Assembly: GCA_012032475.1 (NCBI GenBank) | Contig: JAAUSY010000014.1 | Span: forward strand, 1 to 42,197 | Source of the DNA: Chloroflexaceae bacterium | GTDB lineage: Bacteria; Chloroflexota; Chloroflexia; Chloroflexales; Chloroflexaceae | Direction: 5' to 3' | Length of the DNA: 42,197 nt | Shown here: positions 15,653 to 23,392 of the stretch, in pieces | How positions within the stretch are numbered: the first letter of the stretch is position 1 | Layout of the letters: each line of letters begins with the position of its first letter | The notes under the pieces: model-generated | What the model was told of the DNA's origin: nothing | Databases searched by the model: none | What the model saw: only the letters and a program-made list of their open reading frames with translations | Translations under genes and position numbers: made by a program

Positions 15653-16963
15653 ATGTCCGGTGAGATGGTTGACCAGGCGACCATTGTGGTCAGGTCGGGC
15701 ACCGGCGGCAACGGGTCAGCGACCTTCCGCCGCGAAAAATACATCCCCCACGGCGGACCCGATGGCGGCGACGGCGGGCGCGGCGGGCATGTCTACCTGG
15801 TTGCCGATGCCGAGGTCAACACACTCCTCCCACTCCGCTATGAAACCCGTTTTGCGGCAGAAGATGGCGGCCACGGCAGCAAAAACCGGAAACATGGGCG
15901 GAATGGAAGCGACCTGAATATTGCCGTCCCGCCCGGCACCATCGTCCGGGCCGAGATACACGGCGAAACCTACACCATGGACCTGGAGTGCCCCGGTCAG
16001 CGGCTCCTGGTTGTGCGGGGAGGAAGGGGTGGTCTGGGAAATGTTCACTTCACGACCCCATCCCGTCAGGCTCCCCGTATTGCCGAACTGGGCGAACCAG
16101 GCGAGGAATTGACCCTCGAACTGGAACTCAAGCTCATTGCCGATGTCGGGTTGGTCGGGTTTCCCAATGCGGGCAAGAGTACCCTGCTTTCCGTGATCAG
16201 CGCTGCCCGCCCCAAAATCGCCTCCTACCCCTTCACCACCCTCCAACCCAACCTGGGCGTGGTTGATGTGGGCTTCGAGCGGTTTGTCGTTGCCGATATT
16301 CCAGGGCTGATTGAGAACGCCCACCAGGGTGTCGGGTTGGGGTTCGACTTTCTGCGCCATATTGAACGAACCCGCCTGCTGCTGCATGTCATAGATGCCG
16401 CTGGCGTTGACGGGCGCGACCCGGTCCAGGATTTCCACCAGATTAACCACGAACTGCGTTCCTACCACCCCGAACTGGCGGAGCGCCCGCAGATCGTCGT
16501 CCTGAACAAACTGGACCTGCCCCTGGCCCAGGAAAACCTGGACCGCCTCATGCGTGATTTGCCCCTCCCCCGCAGCGATATTTTCCCCGTTGCGGCGGCC
16601 ACCCACCAGGGCATTGCTCCCCTGCTCACCCGCGTGGCCCAACGCCTGCGTGACCTGCCCGTTGCGTTCCGCGACCCGGTCTCTCCCGACACGCCTCCCC
16701 TCACCTGGCCGGTGCCAGAAGTTGACCCAAACCTCTTTGCCATCGAGCGAGAAGGCGATGGTTGGCGCGTCCGGGGCATCAAGATTGAGCGGCTCATTCG
16801 GATGACCAACTTCGACCAGCCGGAGTCGCTCGACCGCGTTCAGCGTGTGCTTGCCGCCAGCGGCATCAGCCAGGCACTGGTTGATGCTGGTGTCCAGGAG
16901 GGGGATGCCGTCTCGATTGCCCAGTCCAGCCTGGTCTGGTCGGACACCTCCACCTACGGGTAG
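15653..16963 (+). CDS. obgE: GTPase ObgE/CgtA
   Basis: Obg is an essential ribosome-associated GTPase in 50S maturation and stress signalling. The 436-residue protein has the glycine-rich Obg fold (about 5-160: [17 protein letters not shown] and the GGDGGRGG region), then the G domain with G1 GFPNAGKST, the switch region [14 protein letters not shown]3 [20 protein letters not shown], and G4 NKLD. A C-terminal OCT domain follows (about 355-425, ending [10 protein letters not shown]). Length is normal. The ATG at 15653 or the in-frame ATG at 15665 could be the start; neither has a strong ribosome-binding sequence. It converges with the phospholipase D-like gene 47 bases downstream. Confidence 0.95.
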   Translation: MSGEMVDQATIVVRSGTGGNGSATFRREKYIPHGGPDGGDGGRGGHVYLVADAEVNTLLPLRYETRFAAEDGGHGSKNRKHGRNGSDLNIAVPPGTIVRAEIHGETYTMDLECPGQRLLVVRGGRGGLGNVHFTTPSRQAPRIAELGEPGEELTLELELKLIADVGLVGFPNAGKSTLLSVISAARPKIASYPFTTLQPNLGVVDVGFERFVVADIPGLIENAHQGVGLGFDFLRHIERTRLLLHVIDAAGVDGRDPVQDFHQINHELRSYHPELAERPQIVVLNKLDLPLAQENLDRLMRDLPLPRSDIFPVAAATHQGIAPLLTRVAQRLRDLPVAFRDPVSPDTPPLTWPVPEVDPNLFAIEREGDGWRVRGIKIERLIRMTNFDQPESLDRVQRVLAASGISQALVDAGVQEGDAVSIAQSSLVWSDTSTYG

Positions 16964-17010
16964 CGGCAGAGCGGCAGGCACTCATCCCCCATCACCCGAC
17001 CGGACTCGAC

Positions 17011-18294
17011 CTAGCGCCCGCACTGGGGTGGGTTTTCGGCTTGAGCATACACCCGCTCGAACTCTTCTCCAAACTGGCTGGCTATCGCCGGGTCTTGCAA
17101 GATAATCACATTCTCGTCGTTATCTTCCTCAGCCCGCTTGCTGAAGTTGTAGGACCCCGTGATGACCGTGGCATCGTCAATGATGATGACCTTGTGGTGC
17201 ATCGTATAGCAGTTGCCATCTTCCAGCACATCCATGCCAGCTTCCTGCAAGCGCTCAAACTCGGCTCCGGTGCCGTGGGCATTGCGGCTCTCGAACACCC
17301 CCCGGACCATGACCCCCGCCTGGTATCGCTCAAGCATCGCCTCGGCAATCGGGTCGCTGGTGTAGGAAAAGGCGAGAAACCGGATGCTCTGCTGAGCCTG
17401 GCCCAGGGAGTGGACGATGTGCTCCTCGATGCCATCCTGGGGAGAAAAGTAGTTCTCAATGGTCAGAGCATCTGCCTGAACCAGGGGGTGGGGAGCCAGC
17501 GATTGCTTGCCACGGCCAAATTCCCCGGCGATCATCTGGGAGAACTCAGCCGCATAGTTTTCGGCAATGGCCGGGATGGTCAACCGCAGGAGATTGTTGT
17601 TGTTGCGGTAGGTACAGTTTTCGCTGATATTCCACGACCCGGTCCAGACCAGCGCGTGGTCAATGACGAGAAACTTGCTGTGCTGGAAGGCGTTGGTCTC
17701 TTCCCAGGCAATGGGTACCCCGGCCTCTTCCAGGCGGCCTGCCCAGGCCGACATCTCTGGTTTCTCCAGATTCTCGCGGTCCAACCCCAGACGCACCACC
17801 ACCCCGCGCTCATGGGCGCGGATGAGCGCATCGGCAACGCTCCCCAGGTTATAGTCAAAGGTCACAACGTCAATGCTGTTCTGGGCAGCGTCAAGGTCGG
17901 CAATGATTCGCTGCTCGAATGGTGGCGGCGTGCGCCGGTCCGGCTCATCCGGGTAGACCAGCCACGGTGTCGTGAAGAAGACCTCTACCGCCCCTGTGCT
18001 GGTCTGGCGGCTCTCTGCTGGAGCCGCGGGCGATGGAGCCTGTGCCAACCCTGGCAGCTCCGGCAGTTCAAAATCTTCCGGCAGTTCGATATAGCCTTCG
18101 TAGGCCAGGTAGCCAATCAGCAGGGCCACCAGAACCCCGATGACCGACAGGATGGGGGGGCGCTTGCGCGTCGGTGGGCCGGACTGCGAACGAGAGCGCG
18201 AACGGGGACGGGAAGACGTCCCGGAGGTGGCGCGGGGTTTTGCCTTCGGGCGCGAACGGGTTGATTTCTGATTTTTGGCGTCGGATTTTGCCAT
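17011..18294 (-). CDS. Membrane-anchored phospholipase D-family protein
   Basis: Phospholipase D-superfamily enzymes act on phosphodiester bonds through two HxKx4D motifs. Both are present here: F-Q-H-S-K-F-L-V-I-D with TGSWNIS about residue 214, and M-H-H-K-V-I-I-I-D with TGSYNFS about residue 370. The N-terminus is a Lys/Arg/Ser-rich cytoplasmic stretch of about 45 residues, then a transmembrane helix (ILSVIGVLVALLIGYLAYEG), so the catalytic part is probably outside the membrane. The substrate (lipid or nucleic acid, as in Nuc-like members) cannot be told. The gene for a small CxxC protein lies just upstream on the same strand. Confidence 0.85.
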   Translation of the reverse strand: MAKSDAKNQKSTRSRPKAKPRATSGTSSRPRSRSRSQSGPPTRKRPPILSVIGVLVALLIGYLAYEGYIELPEDFELPELPGLAQAPSPAAPAESRQTSTGAVEVFFTTPWLVYPDEPDRRTPPPFEQRIIADLDAAQNSIDVVTFDYNLGSVADALIRAHERGVVVRLGLDRENLEKPEMSAWAGRLEEAGVPIAWEETNAFQHSKFLVIDHALVWTGSWNISENCTYRNNNNLLRLTIPAIAENYAAEFSQMIAGEFGRGKQSLAPHPLVQADALTIENYFSPQDGIEEHIVHSLGQAQQSIRFLAFSYTSDPIAEAMLERYQAGVMVRGVFESRNAHGTGAEFERLQEAGMDVLEDGNCYTMHHKVIIIDDATVITGSYNFSKRAEEDNDENVIILQDPAIASQFGEEFERVYAQAENPPQCGR

Positions 18295-18303
18295 GGCGAC
18301 GGG

Positions 18304-18705
18304 TTATCCTCCTGCTTCTTCTGGTTGTTCTGGTTGTTCTGCTGCCTGCAATGCTTCCAATTGCTGCCGGGCCAGGGCGAGCAACCGTTCGGGGTCGTGC
18401 TCGTCAGGCGCAATGCTGGCAACCCGCAGCACGGCCCGGCGCAGTGCGGTCACGGCAGCATCAACGTCTTCGTCGGAGCGGTTCGGGTCGGACGCCACCA
18501 GTGCCGCCTGATAGCTGGCCCACTCAATGAGCGGGCGAGCCTGGTCGTCAGTCAAGTCGCTGGTCAGGCGTTCATCATCGAGAATACGTTCGGCGGCCCG
18601 CTGCGGTCGCTCCGGGTCGTCTGGTTCGCCGGTGTTGCTGGCAATGACCGTTGAAAGGTCGCAGAGCAGGCAGCGGTTGGGGCCGCCGGGGTGGGGTTGG
18701 TCCAT
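18304..18705 (-). CDS. Small acidic protein with a CxxC motif, unknown
   Basis: A 133-residue protein with an N-terminal CLLC pair (residues 12-15) that could bind metal. The remainder is helical and rich in Asp, Glu, Arg and Ala (SDLTDDQARPLIEWASYQAA; DEDVDAAVTALRRAVLRVAS). I do not recognise the family. It ends nine bases before the phospholipase D-like gene and is probably co-transcribed with it. The ATG has GGGAGAAACG upstream. Confidence 0.55.
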   Translation of the reverse strand: MDQPHPGGPNRCLLCDLSTVIASNTGEPDDPERPQRAAERILDDERLTSDLTDDQARPLIEWASYQAALVASDPNRSDEDVDAAVTALRRAVLRVASIAPDEHDPERLLALARQQLEALQAAEQPEQPEEAGG

Positions 18706-18735
18706 AGATTACGTTTCTCCCTTCTTATGGTTTAT

Positions 18736-18750
18736 GGATGACGGTCATCC
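18736..18750. repeat. Near-palindrome in the leader of the CxxC protein gene
   Basis: GGATGAC and GTCATCC form perfect 7-bp arms around one base. It lies about 30 bases upstream of the start codon at 18705 (minus strand), so it could be an operator; a hairpin of this shape would need arms to unpair at the tip. Confidence 0.4.
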
Positions 18751-18772
18751 CGTTGTCATCCCAGTGACGCGT

Positions 18773-18799
18773 GATGCGTGATGGGTGATGCGTGACCGG
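18773..18799. repeat. GTGATGCGTGATG-type short intergenic repeat
   Basis: Several copies of the unit GTGA(T/C)GCGTGA lie in tandem here. Related words recur in other intergenic stretches: near 23121-23141, at 28007-28053 and at 31265-31285. This suggests a degenerate dispersed intergenic element. Confidence 0.45.
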
Positions 18800-18803
18800 C
18801 ATT

Positions 18804-18809
18804 ATTATA
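18804..18809 (-). promoter_or_regulatory. -10 box for the CxxC protein / phospholipase D-like genes
   Basis: A perfect TATAAT on the minus strand about 100 bases upstream of the start at 18705. The -35 region is unconvincing, so this is a weak call. Confidence 0.35.
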
Positions 18810-18924
18810 CTTGATACTTGCGACCGCACGGGCCGCACAGGTCGCACGGCTCGTCGCTCGTCACTGGTCGTTGGGATGAGATGATGCCACAGGGGCTTGA
18901 CACCCCTTCCGTTTCACCGTACAA

Positions 18925-18945
18925 TTAGTGTATAATCAACACTAA
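18925..18945 (+). promoter_or_regulatory. Putative NrtR operator overlapping the -10 box
   Basis: TTAGTGT (18925-18931) and ACACTAA (18939-18945) form perfect 7-bp arms around seven bases. The TATAAT at 18931-18936 lies inside the palindrome, and the start codon of the Nudix regulator is 19 bases beyond it. A dyad over the -10 box directly before an NrtR-like gene fits autoregulated repression. The -35 region is poor (TTCCGT at 18907). Confidence 0.6.
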
Positions 18946-18963
18946 CAGAAAGGAGCGTGCCGC

Positions 18964-19701
18964 ATGGAAGAAAGTGCCGCAACCTACGACCCTTCGCGCT
19001 ACCAACGTCCATCTGTCACGGTAGACGTGGTCATTTTCACCCTCCACAACCGCGAACTGCATGTCTTGCTGGTGCAGCGGCGGCACTGGCCCTTCGAGGG
19101 ATGTTGGGCGCTGCCTGGCGGCTTCATCGAGATGGACGAGTCGTTGGAAGCGGCGGCCCGGCGCGAACTGGAAGAAGAAACCGGCGTGCGGGATGTCTAC
19201 CTTGAACAGTTATATACATTTGGCGACCCGGACCGCGACCCGCGCACCAGGGTCATCAGTGTGGCCTATTTCGCACTGGTCCAATCGGACCGGCAGGTGC
19301 TCCGCACCAGCGATGAGACCAGCGACGTGCGCTGGTTCCCGGTGCAGGATGTCCCACTGCCGCTGGCCTTCGACCATCAACGCATCCTCACTCGTGCGGT
19401 TTCGCGGCTCCGGTCCAAGCTGGAATATACGACGCTGGCCTTCCAACTGCTGCCCGAAGTTTTCAGTATCCTGGAACTGAAAGATATCTATCAGCAAATT
19501 CTGGGGGAGGAACTGGACAAGGGCAACTTCTACCGCAAGATCAAGGAATCGGGGGTGCTCGAAGAAACCTCCCTGGTGCGGGAGGGGCGCGGTCGCCCGA
19601 CGCGGCTGTGGCGCTTCAAGCGCGACCGTGGCGATAAGCAGTTTGTGTTTCGCTGGCGCGAAGACCGCGCAACCGACGAGAGCAGAAAGGGAGACGCATG
19701 A
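18964..19701 (+). CDS. nrtR: NrtR-like Nudix transcriptional regulator of NAD metabolism
   Basis: NrtR proteins combine an ADP-ribose-sensing Nudix domain with a C-terminal winged helix and repress NAD biosynthesis and salvage genes. The 245-residue protein has a Nudix domain (about 18-150) with the box GGFIEMDESLEAAARRELEE-ETGV, preceded by HVLLVQRRHWPFEGCWALPG. The C-terminal part (about 165-235), KGNFYRKIKESGVLEET with RGRPTRLWRF, matches the NrtR winged helix. Since the Nudix box is intact, some hydrolase activity is possible. AAAGGAG precedes the ATG. Its stop overlaps the nadE start (ATGA). The operon of regulator, nadE and nicotinamidase supports the assignment. Confidence 0.85.
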   Translation: MEESAATYDPSRYQRPSVTVDVVIFTLHNRELHVLLVQRRHWPFEGCWALPGGFIEMDESLEAAARRELEEETGVRDVYLEQLYTFGDPDRDPRTRVISVAYFALVQSDRQVLRTSDETSDVRWFPVQDVPLPLAFDHQRILTRAVSRLRSKLEYTTLAFQLLPEVFSILELKDIYQQILGEELDKGNFYRKIKESGVLEETSLVREGRGRPTRLWRFKRDRGDKQFVFRWREDRATDESRKGDA

Positions 19702-21539
19702 AGACGAATCTGACCGTGGCGATTGCGCAACTGCGCCCGAAGAAGAGTGACTATACGGCCAACCTCGCCCGCCTGGGCGAGGTGCTGGCTCAGCTTGGAG
19801 CGCTCGCTCCCCGCCCCGATGTGCTGGTGCTGCCGGAGACGTTCTTGAGCGGCTATTTCCTGGAAGGCGGCGTGCGCGAGCAGGCCCGCACGGCGGGGCA
19901 GGTGTTTGCTGATATCAACGCGACCTACCTGGCCGCCGGGGGTGACCATGCGCCTCCCCTGGATATCGTGGTCGGGTTCTACGAACGCTACCGCGACCGC
20001 TACTACAACAGCGCCCTGTATGCGACGTGCGGCGCGGGCCAGGAGGGGATACGCCACGTCCACCGCAAGGTCTTTCTGCCGACCTACGGCGTGTTTGATG
20101 ATGCTCGCTTTGTTGAGGCCGGTACGCAGGTGGTGGCTTTCCCGACGGCCTATGGCTGCGCGGCGCTCCTGATATGCGAAGACGCCTGGCACAGTGTCAG
20201 TGGTCTGGTTGCAGCGCTCGACGGTGCGCAGATTATCTTCGTGCTCAGCGCTTCCCCGGCCCGCGGCACCGGCGGCCCGCGCCCGGACAACGTGGAGCAC
20301 TGGGAAGACCTGGCGCGGCGCATTGCCGACACCCAGGGGGTCTTCGTTGCAGTGGCGCAACTGGTGGGGTTCGAGGGGGGCAAGGGTTTTGCGGGGAATT
20401 CGCTGGTGCTGGACCCACGCGGGCAGGTAGTTGTCGCCGGCCCGCTGTGGGATGAAGCGCTGGTCACCGCTACCATTGACCTGGACGACCTGCCCCTGTC
20501 CCGTGCTGATATGCCGCTCCTGGCCGACCTGGAGACGATGTTGCCACACATGCAGCGGGAGATAGACCGTGCGGCCCGCCACGAACGTCCCGTGGTGGGG
20601 TGGGACCCGAGAGTGGAAGGGGAGACGCAGAAGGGGACAGAGGAAGCACCATCCCCCTCACTCCAAGCGCTCACTGCCACCCTGCTGACGGTCGTCAGTC
20701 CCCCCGCGTTCGACCCTGACTCCGGAGCCATTCTGCATATCAATGCGGACCTGGTGCATCGCTGGTTGGTCGAGTTTCTGCGCGACGAGGTGACGCGACG
20801 GCGTGGCTTCCGCGATGTGGTGCTGGCGCTGTCAGGGGGGGTGGACTCGTCGCTGGTGGCGTTTCTGTGTGCCGAGGCGTTCGGCCCGGACCACGTGCTG
20901 GCGCTGCGGCTGCCCTACCGCACCAGCAGCCACGAAAGCCTGGACCACGCGCAACTCGTCATTGACCAGCTTGGCATCCGCTCCACCACCATTGATATTT
21001 CCCCTGCTGTGGATGCCTATGCCAGCACCGACCCGGACATGGATGGGCGGCGCAAGGGCAACATTATGGCCCGTATGCGGATGATTATCCTGTTCGACTA
21101 TTCTCAGAAGCTCGGCATGCTGCCCATTGGCACGGGCAACAAGACGGAGCGGCTCTTTGGCTACTTCACCTGGCACGCCGATGATTCGCCGCCGGTCAAC
21201 CCACTCGGTGACCTCTTCAAGACGCAGGTGTGGCAGCTCGCCCGCCACCTGGGGGTTCCGCCGGTCATTGTTGACAAGCCCGCCAGCGCTGACCTGATTG
21301 TCGGGCAGACCGACGAGGCGGATTTTGGCATCAGCTACCCGCAGGCGGACCGCATCCTGCACTTCCTGGTGCAGGGGTATGGTGTCGAGCGGCTGAAAGC
21401 GATGGGGTTTCCGCCGGACGATGTCGGGTTGGTGAAGCAGCGCCTGGATGGCACCCACTGGAAGCGCCACCTGCCGAGCACGGCCGTTGTCAGTGCCACG
21501 GCTATCGGTGAGTTCTATCTCCGACCGCTGGACTATTGA
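19698..21539 (+). CDS. nadE: Glutamine-dependent NAD+ synthetase
   Basis: NadE makes NAD+ from nicotinic acid adenine dinucleotide, ATP and glutamine. The 613-residue protein has an N-terminal nitrilase-type glutaminase domain with its catalytic triad: Glu47 in LPETFLSGYF, Lys in HRKVFLPTYGVFDDARF and Cys in ALLICEDAWHS. The C-terminal synthetase domain has the P-loop LALSGGVDSSLVAFLC and later GTGNKTERLFGYFTWHADD and KPASADLIVGQTDE. The total length suits two-domain NadE, and ammonia would be channelled between the domains. The ATG overlaps the nrtR stop codon by four bases, so translation is coupled. Confidence 0.95.
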   Translation: MKTNLTVAIAQLRPKKSDYTANLARLGEVLAQLGALAPRPDVLVLPETFLSGYFLEGGVREQARTAGQVFADINATYLAAGGDHAPPLDIVVGFYERYRDRYYNSALYATCGAGQEGIRHVHRKVFLPTYGVFDDARFVEAGTQVVAFPTAYGCAALLICEDAWHSVSGLVAALDGAQIIFVLSASPARGTGGPRPDNVEHWEDLARRIADTQGVFVAVAQLVGFEGGKGFAGNSLVLDPRGQVVVAGPLWDEALVTATIDLDDLPLSRADMPLLADLETMLPHMQREIDRAARHERPVVGWDPRVEGETQKGTEEAPSPSLQALTATLLTVVSPPAFDPDSGAILHINADLVHRWLVEFLRDEVTRRRGFRDVVLALSGGVDSSLVAFLCAEAFGPDHVLALRLPYRTSSHESLDHAQLVIDQLGIRSTTIDISPAVDAYASTDPDMDGRRKGNIMARMRMIILFDYSQKLGMLPIGTGNKTERLFGYFTWHADDSPPVNPLGDLFKTQVWQLARHLGVPPVIVDKPASADLIVGQTDEADFGISYPQADRILHFLVQGYGVERLKAMGFPPDDVGLVKQRLDGTHWKRHLPSTAVVSATAIGEFYLRPLDY

Positions 21540-21542
21540 ATG

Positions 21543-21572
21543 GTATTGATTATATTGTATTGATTGTATTGA
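21543..21572. repeat. AT-rich imperfect direct repeats (GTATTGATT)
   Basis: GTATTGATT occurs at 21543-21551 and 21557-21565, and GTATTGA at 21566-21572. This AT-rich patch between nadE and the nicotinamidase gene stands out in GC-rich surroundings. It may house an extra promoter or a binding site, but no clear -35/-10 pair was identified. Confidence 0.4.
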
Positions 21573-21648
21573 GTTGAGTTAGTATCTATCGTGGATAGCG
21601 GATGTTCTGGAATCGTGGATGGCAAGACAAGAAAGAAAGGAGCCGGTC

Positions 21649-22362
21649 ATGACGAACGTAAGCCTCTGTGAGAAGTCGCGTCTCTTTTTGAACTACCTGG
21701 ACGAATGGTATCAGAACCTGCCCCGACTCCCCCTCGCCGACGTTGTGGGGAGCGACCCGGAGCGGGTTGCCGTGTTCTCGGTGGATATGATCAATGGTTT
21801 TTGCAAGGAAGGGCCGCTGGCGGGGCCGCGGGTGGGGGCGCTCATCGAGCCGGTGGTGGCGGTGTTCCGTCAGGCCTACGACCTGGGGGTGCGGGCACTC
21901 GTCCTGACGCAGGATACCCACGACCCGAATACCCCCGAATTCCAGGCCTACCCACCGCACTGCCTGGCTGGCACCCCGGAAAGCCAGACGATTGCAGAAT
22001 TGCAGGCGCTTCCCTTTGCCGGTGAGGTGACGGTCATCCCCAAAAACTCGCTCAGTTCGGATATTGGCACATCGCTCGGCGCGTGGTTAGGTGAACGTCC
22101 ACACCTGACCACTTTCATTGTGGTGGGCGACTGTACCGACCTGTGCGTCTACAGCCTGGCTATGCATCTGCGGCTCTCTGCCAATGCCCACAACCTTCAG
22201 GGTCGGCGCGTCATCGTTCCCGCTGCGGCCGTGGACACCTTCGATATCCCGGTCAATGTTGCCCGCGAGGCGGGTATCCTGGCGCACCACGGCGACCTGC
22301 ACCACCTCATTTTTCTGCACCACATGGCGCTGAATGGTATCGAGGTGGTGGCAGCACTGTGA
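21649..22362 (+). CDS. pncA: Nicotinamidase-like cysteine hydrolase
   Basis: Isochorismatase-fold cysteine hydrolases use an Asp-Lys-Cys triad. Visible here are Asp in VFSVDMINGFCKEG, Lys in VIPKNSLSS and Cys in VGDCTDLCVYSLAMHLR. Position in the nrtR-nadE operon makes nicotinamide deamidation to nicotinate, a step of NAD salvage, the best reading. Other amidases of the fold cannot be excluded. The metal-ligand pattern of PncA (Asp/His/His) is compatible: TQDTHDPNTPEF and YPPHCLAGTPE. The start was placed at the ATG at 21649, with AAAGGAG upstream. It ends in GTGA, overlapping the next small gene. Confidence 0.8.
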   Translation: MTNVSLCEKSRLFLNYLDEWYQNLPRLPLADVVGSDPERVAVFSVDMINGFCKEGPLAGPRVGALIEPVVAVFRQAYDLGVRALVLTQDTHDPNTPEFQAYPPHCLAGTPESQTIAELQALPFAGEVTVIPKNSLSSDIGTSLGAWLGERPHLTTFIVVGDCTDLCVYSLAMHLRLSANAHNLQGRRVIVPAAAVDTFDIPVNVAREAGILAHHGDLHHLIFLHHMALNGIEVVAAL

Positions 22363-22880
22363 AGAAGCCGTCTCGCCCCGACCCATCGGTTATCCTGACC
22401 CGCACGAATGTGGTGCTCTTTGTGGTGGTGGTGATGCTTGGGGCGCTCATCGTGGCTCAGATGTGCCTGGTGACTCTGCTCTTTGCCTCACCCGCGCTGC
22501 GAGAGCGCCTCTATGGCCCGCCCCCAACCCGGCCCGCCCCGACCCGCACCCACACGACAGGCGAGGGGGCCGGTTGGGGCGGTTCCCGCCAACTGGACCA
22601 ACTGAACCAACTGGACCGTGAGCATGCTGGCGAAGTGGCCTGGATGCGAATGGGAGTTGCGGCCCTGCCCGGCCCTGTCCGGCCCTGCCCTCCCCGTCAC
22701 TCATCCGAAAGATATTCGATCACGGCGTTGCGCCGGTCAACCAGGACCACGCGGGGGGCAATCGGCTTGTCCGTCAACTCAAACCCCATGATAATGATTT
22801 CCTCGCCAGCCTTGATCAGATGGGCCGAGGCTCCGTTCATACACACCTCGCCCGACCCCCGCCGACCAGTTATCACATAG
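22359..22880 (+). CDS. Possible small membrane protein after pncA
   Basis: A GTG at 22359 overlaps the pncA stop codon (GTGA), and the frame stays open to 22880. The first 35 residues look real: a basic, Pro-rich start, then a transmembrane helix (VVLFVVVVMLGALIVAQMCL). After about residue 45 the sequence is Pro/Thr-rich and then runs antisense to panD for 184 bases, where it is probably a fortuitous extension. The protein may really end earlier if an indel is present. The evidence is modest. Confidence 0.35.
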   Translation: MKKPSRPDPSVILTRTNVVLFVVVVMLGALIVAQMCLVTLLFASPALRERLYGPPPTRPAPTRTHTTGEGAGWGGSRQLDQLNQLDREHAGEVAWMRMGVAALPGPVRPCPPRHSSERYSITALRRSTRTTRGAIGLSVNSNPMIMISSPALIRWAEAPFIHTSPDPRRPVIT

Positions 22881-23047
22881 GTTTCCAACCGCATCCCCGT
22901 CGTGTTGCTCACAATCAACACTTTCTCGCCCGGCCATAACCCGACCCTTTCGAGCAAATCTTCGTCAATGGTAATGCTTCCAATATAATGCAAATCGGTT
23001 CTGGTTACGGTGGCCTTATGAATCTTCGAACGGAGTACCCATCTCAT
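22697..23047 (-). CDS. panD: Aspartate 1-decarboxylase
   Basis: PanD makes beta-alanine from L-aspartate for pantothenate and coenzyme A, using a pyruvoyl group formed by self-cleavage between Gly and Ser. The 116-residue protein shows the cleavage site Y-I-G-S-I-T-I-D (Gly23-Ser24), the preceding KIHKATVTRTDL with catalytic Lys, and VNGASAH-type residues as CMNGASAHLIKAGEEIIIM. Length is typical. The gene is on the minus strand, alone, with its 3' end convergent with the preceding plus-strand operon. AAGGTG precedes the ATG. It is next to the NAD operon but otherwise unlinked. Confidence 0.92.
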   Translation of the reverse strand: MRWVLRSKIHKATVTRTDLHYIGSITIDEDLLERVGLWPGEKVLIVSNTTGMRLETYVITGRRGSGEVCMNGASAHLIKAGEEIIIMGFELTDKPIAPRVVLVDRRNAVIEYLSDE

Positions 23048-23296
23048 GGTTGTTATTCACCTTATTTAACTATGGTTGCTTTCTCTTGTCTGATCTGCGC
23101 TTCTGCGCCGGTTCCGCTTCGGTGACGGGTGATGCATGACAGGCAACGAGGCGAGTTGTTGCAGAAACCCGGCAGGTTGCCTGCAAGATACACATCGTTC
23201 CCCGAAACTGGTATCACTCATACCTGCCCTTCGATTATACCCATGGAACGGGCTTCGGGCAAGCCAGCCGGAGCCGGCCCCGGACGGCGCACGGCC

Positions 23297-23318
23297 CGAC
23301 CGGCTTGACAGCCGGTCG
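23297..23318. repeat. 22-bp palindrome over the -35 box
   Basis: CGACCGGCT (23297-23305) and AGCCGGTCG (23310-23318) are perfect 9-bp arms around TGAC. The TTGACA -35 box of the M23 gene (23305-23310) sits in its centre. An operator is likely; an RNA hairpin is less so because the site is upstream of the transcript start. Confidence 0.6.
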
Positions 23319-23333
23319 TCCTGATGATACAGT
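23305..23333 (+). promoter_or_regulatory. Sigma-70-type promoter of the M23/zinc-peptidase gene
   Basis: TTGACA (23305-23310), 17-base spacer, TACAGT (23328-23333). The start codon at 23393 is 60 bases further on. Confidence 0.6.
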
Positions 23334-23392
23334 GATGAGCCACCATGCGTGGCAACATCCGTAACGCAAGGACCTGATGAGGAAACCTGCCT

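Larger units (their letters stand above)
23048..23392. other. Intergenic stretch between panD and the M23 gene
   Basis: These 345 bases carry the panD leader and a short GTGACGGGTGATGCATGAC-type word near 23121. The M23 gene promoter with its palindrome lies at 23297-23333. No RNA gene or ORF of note was found in the rest. Confidence 0.6.
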
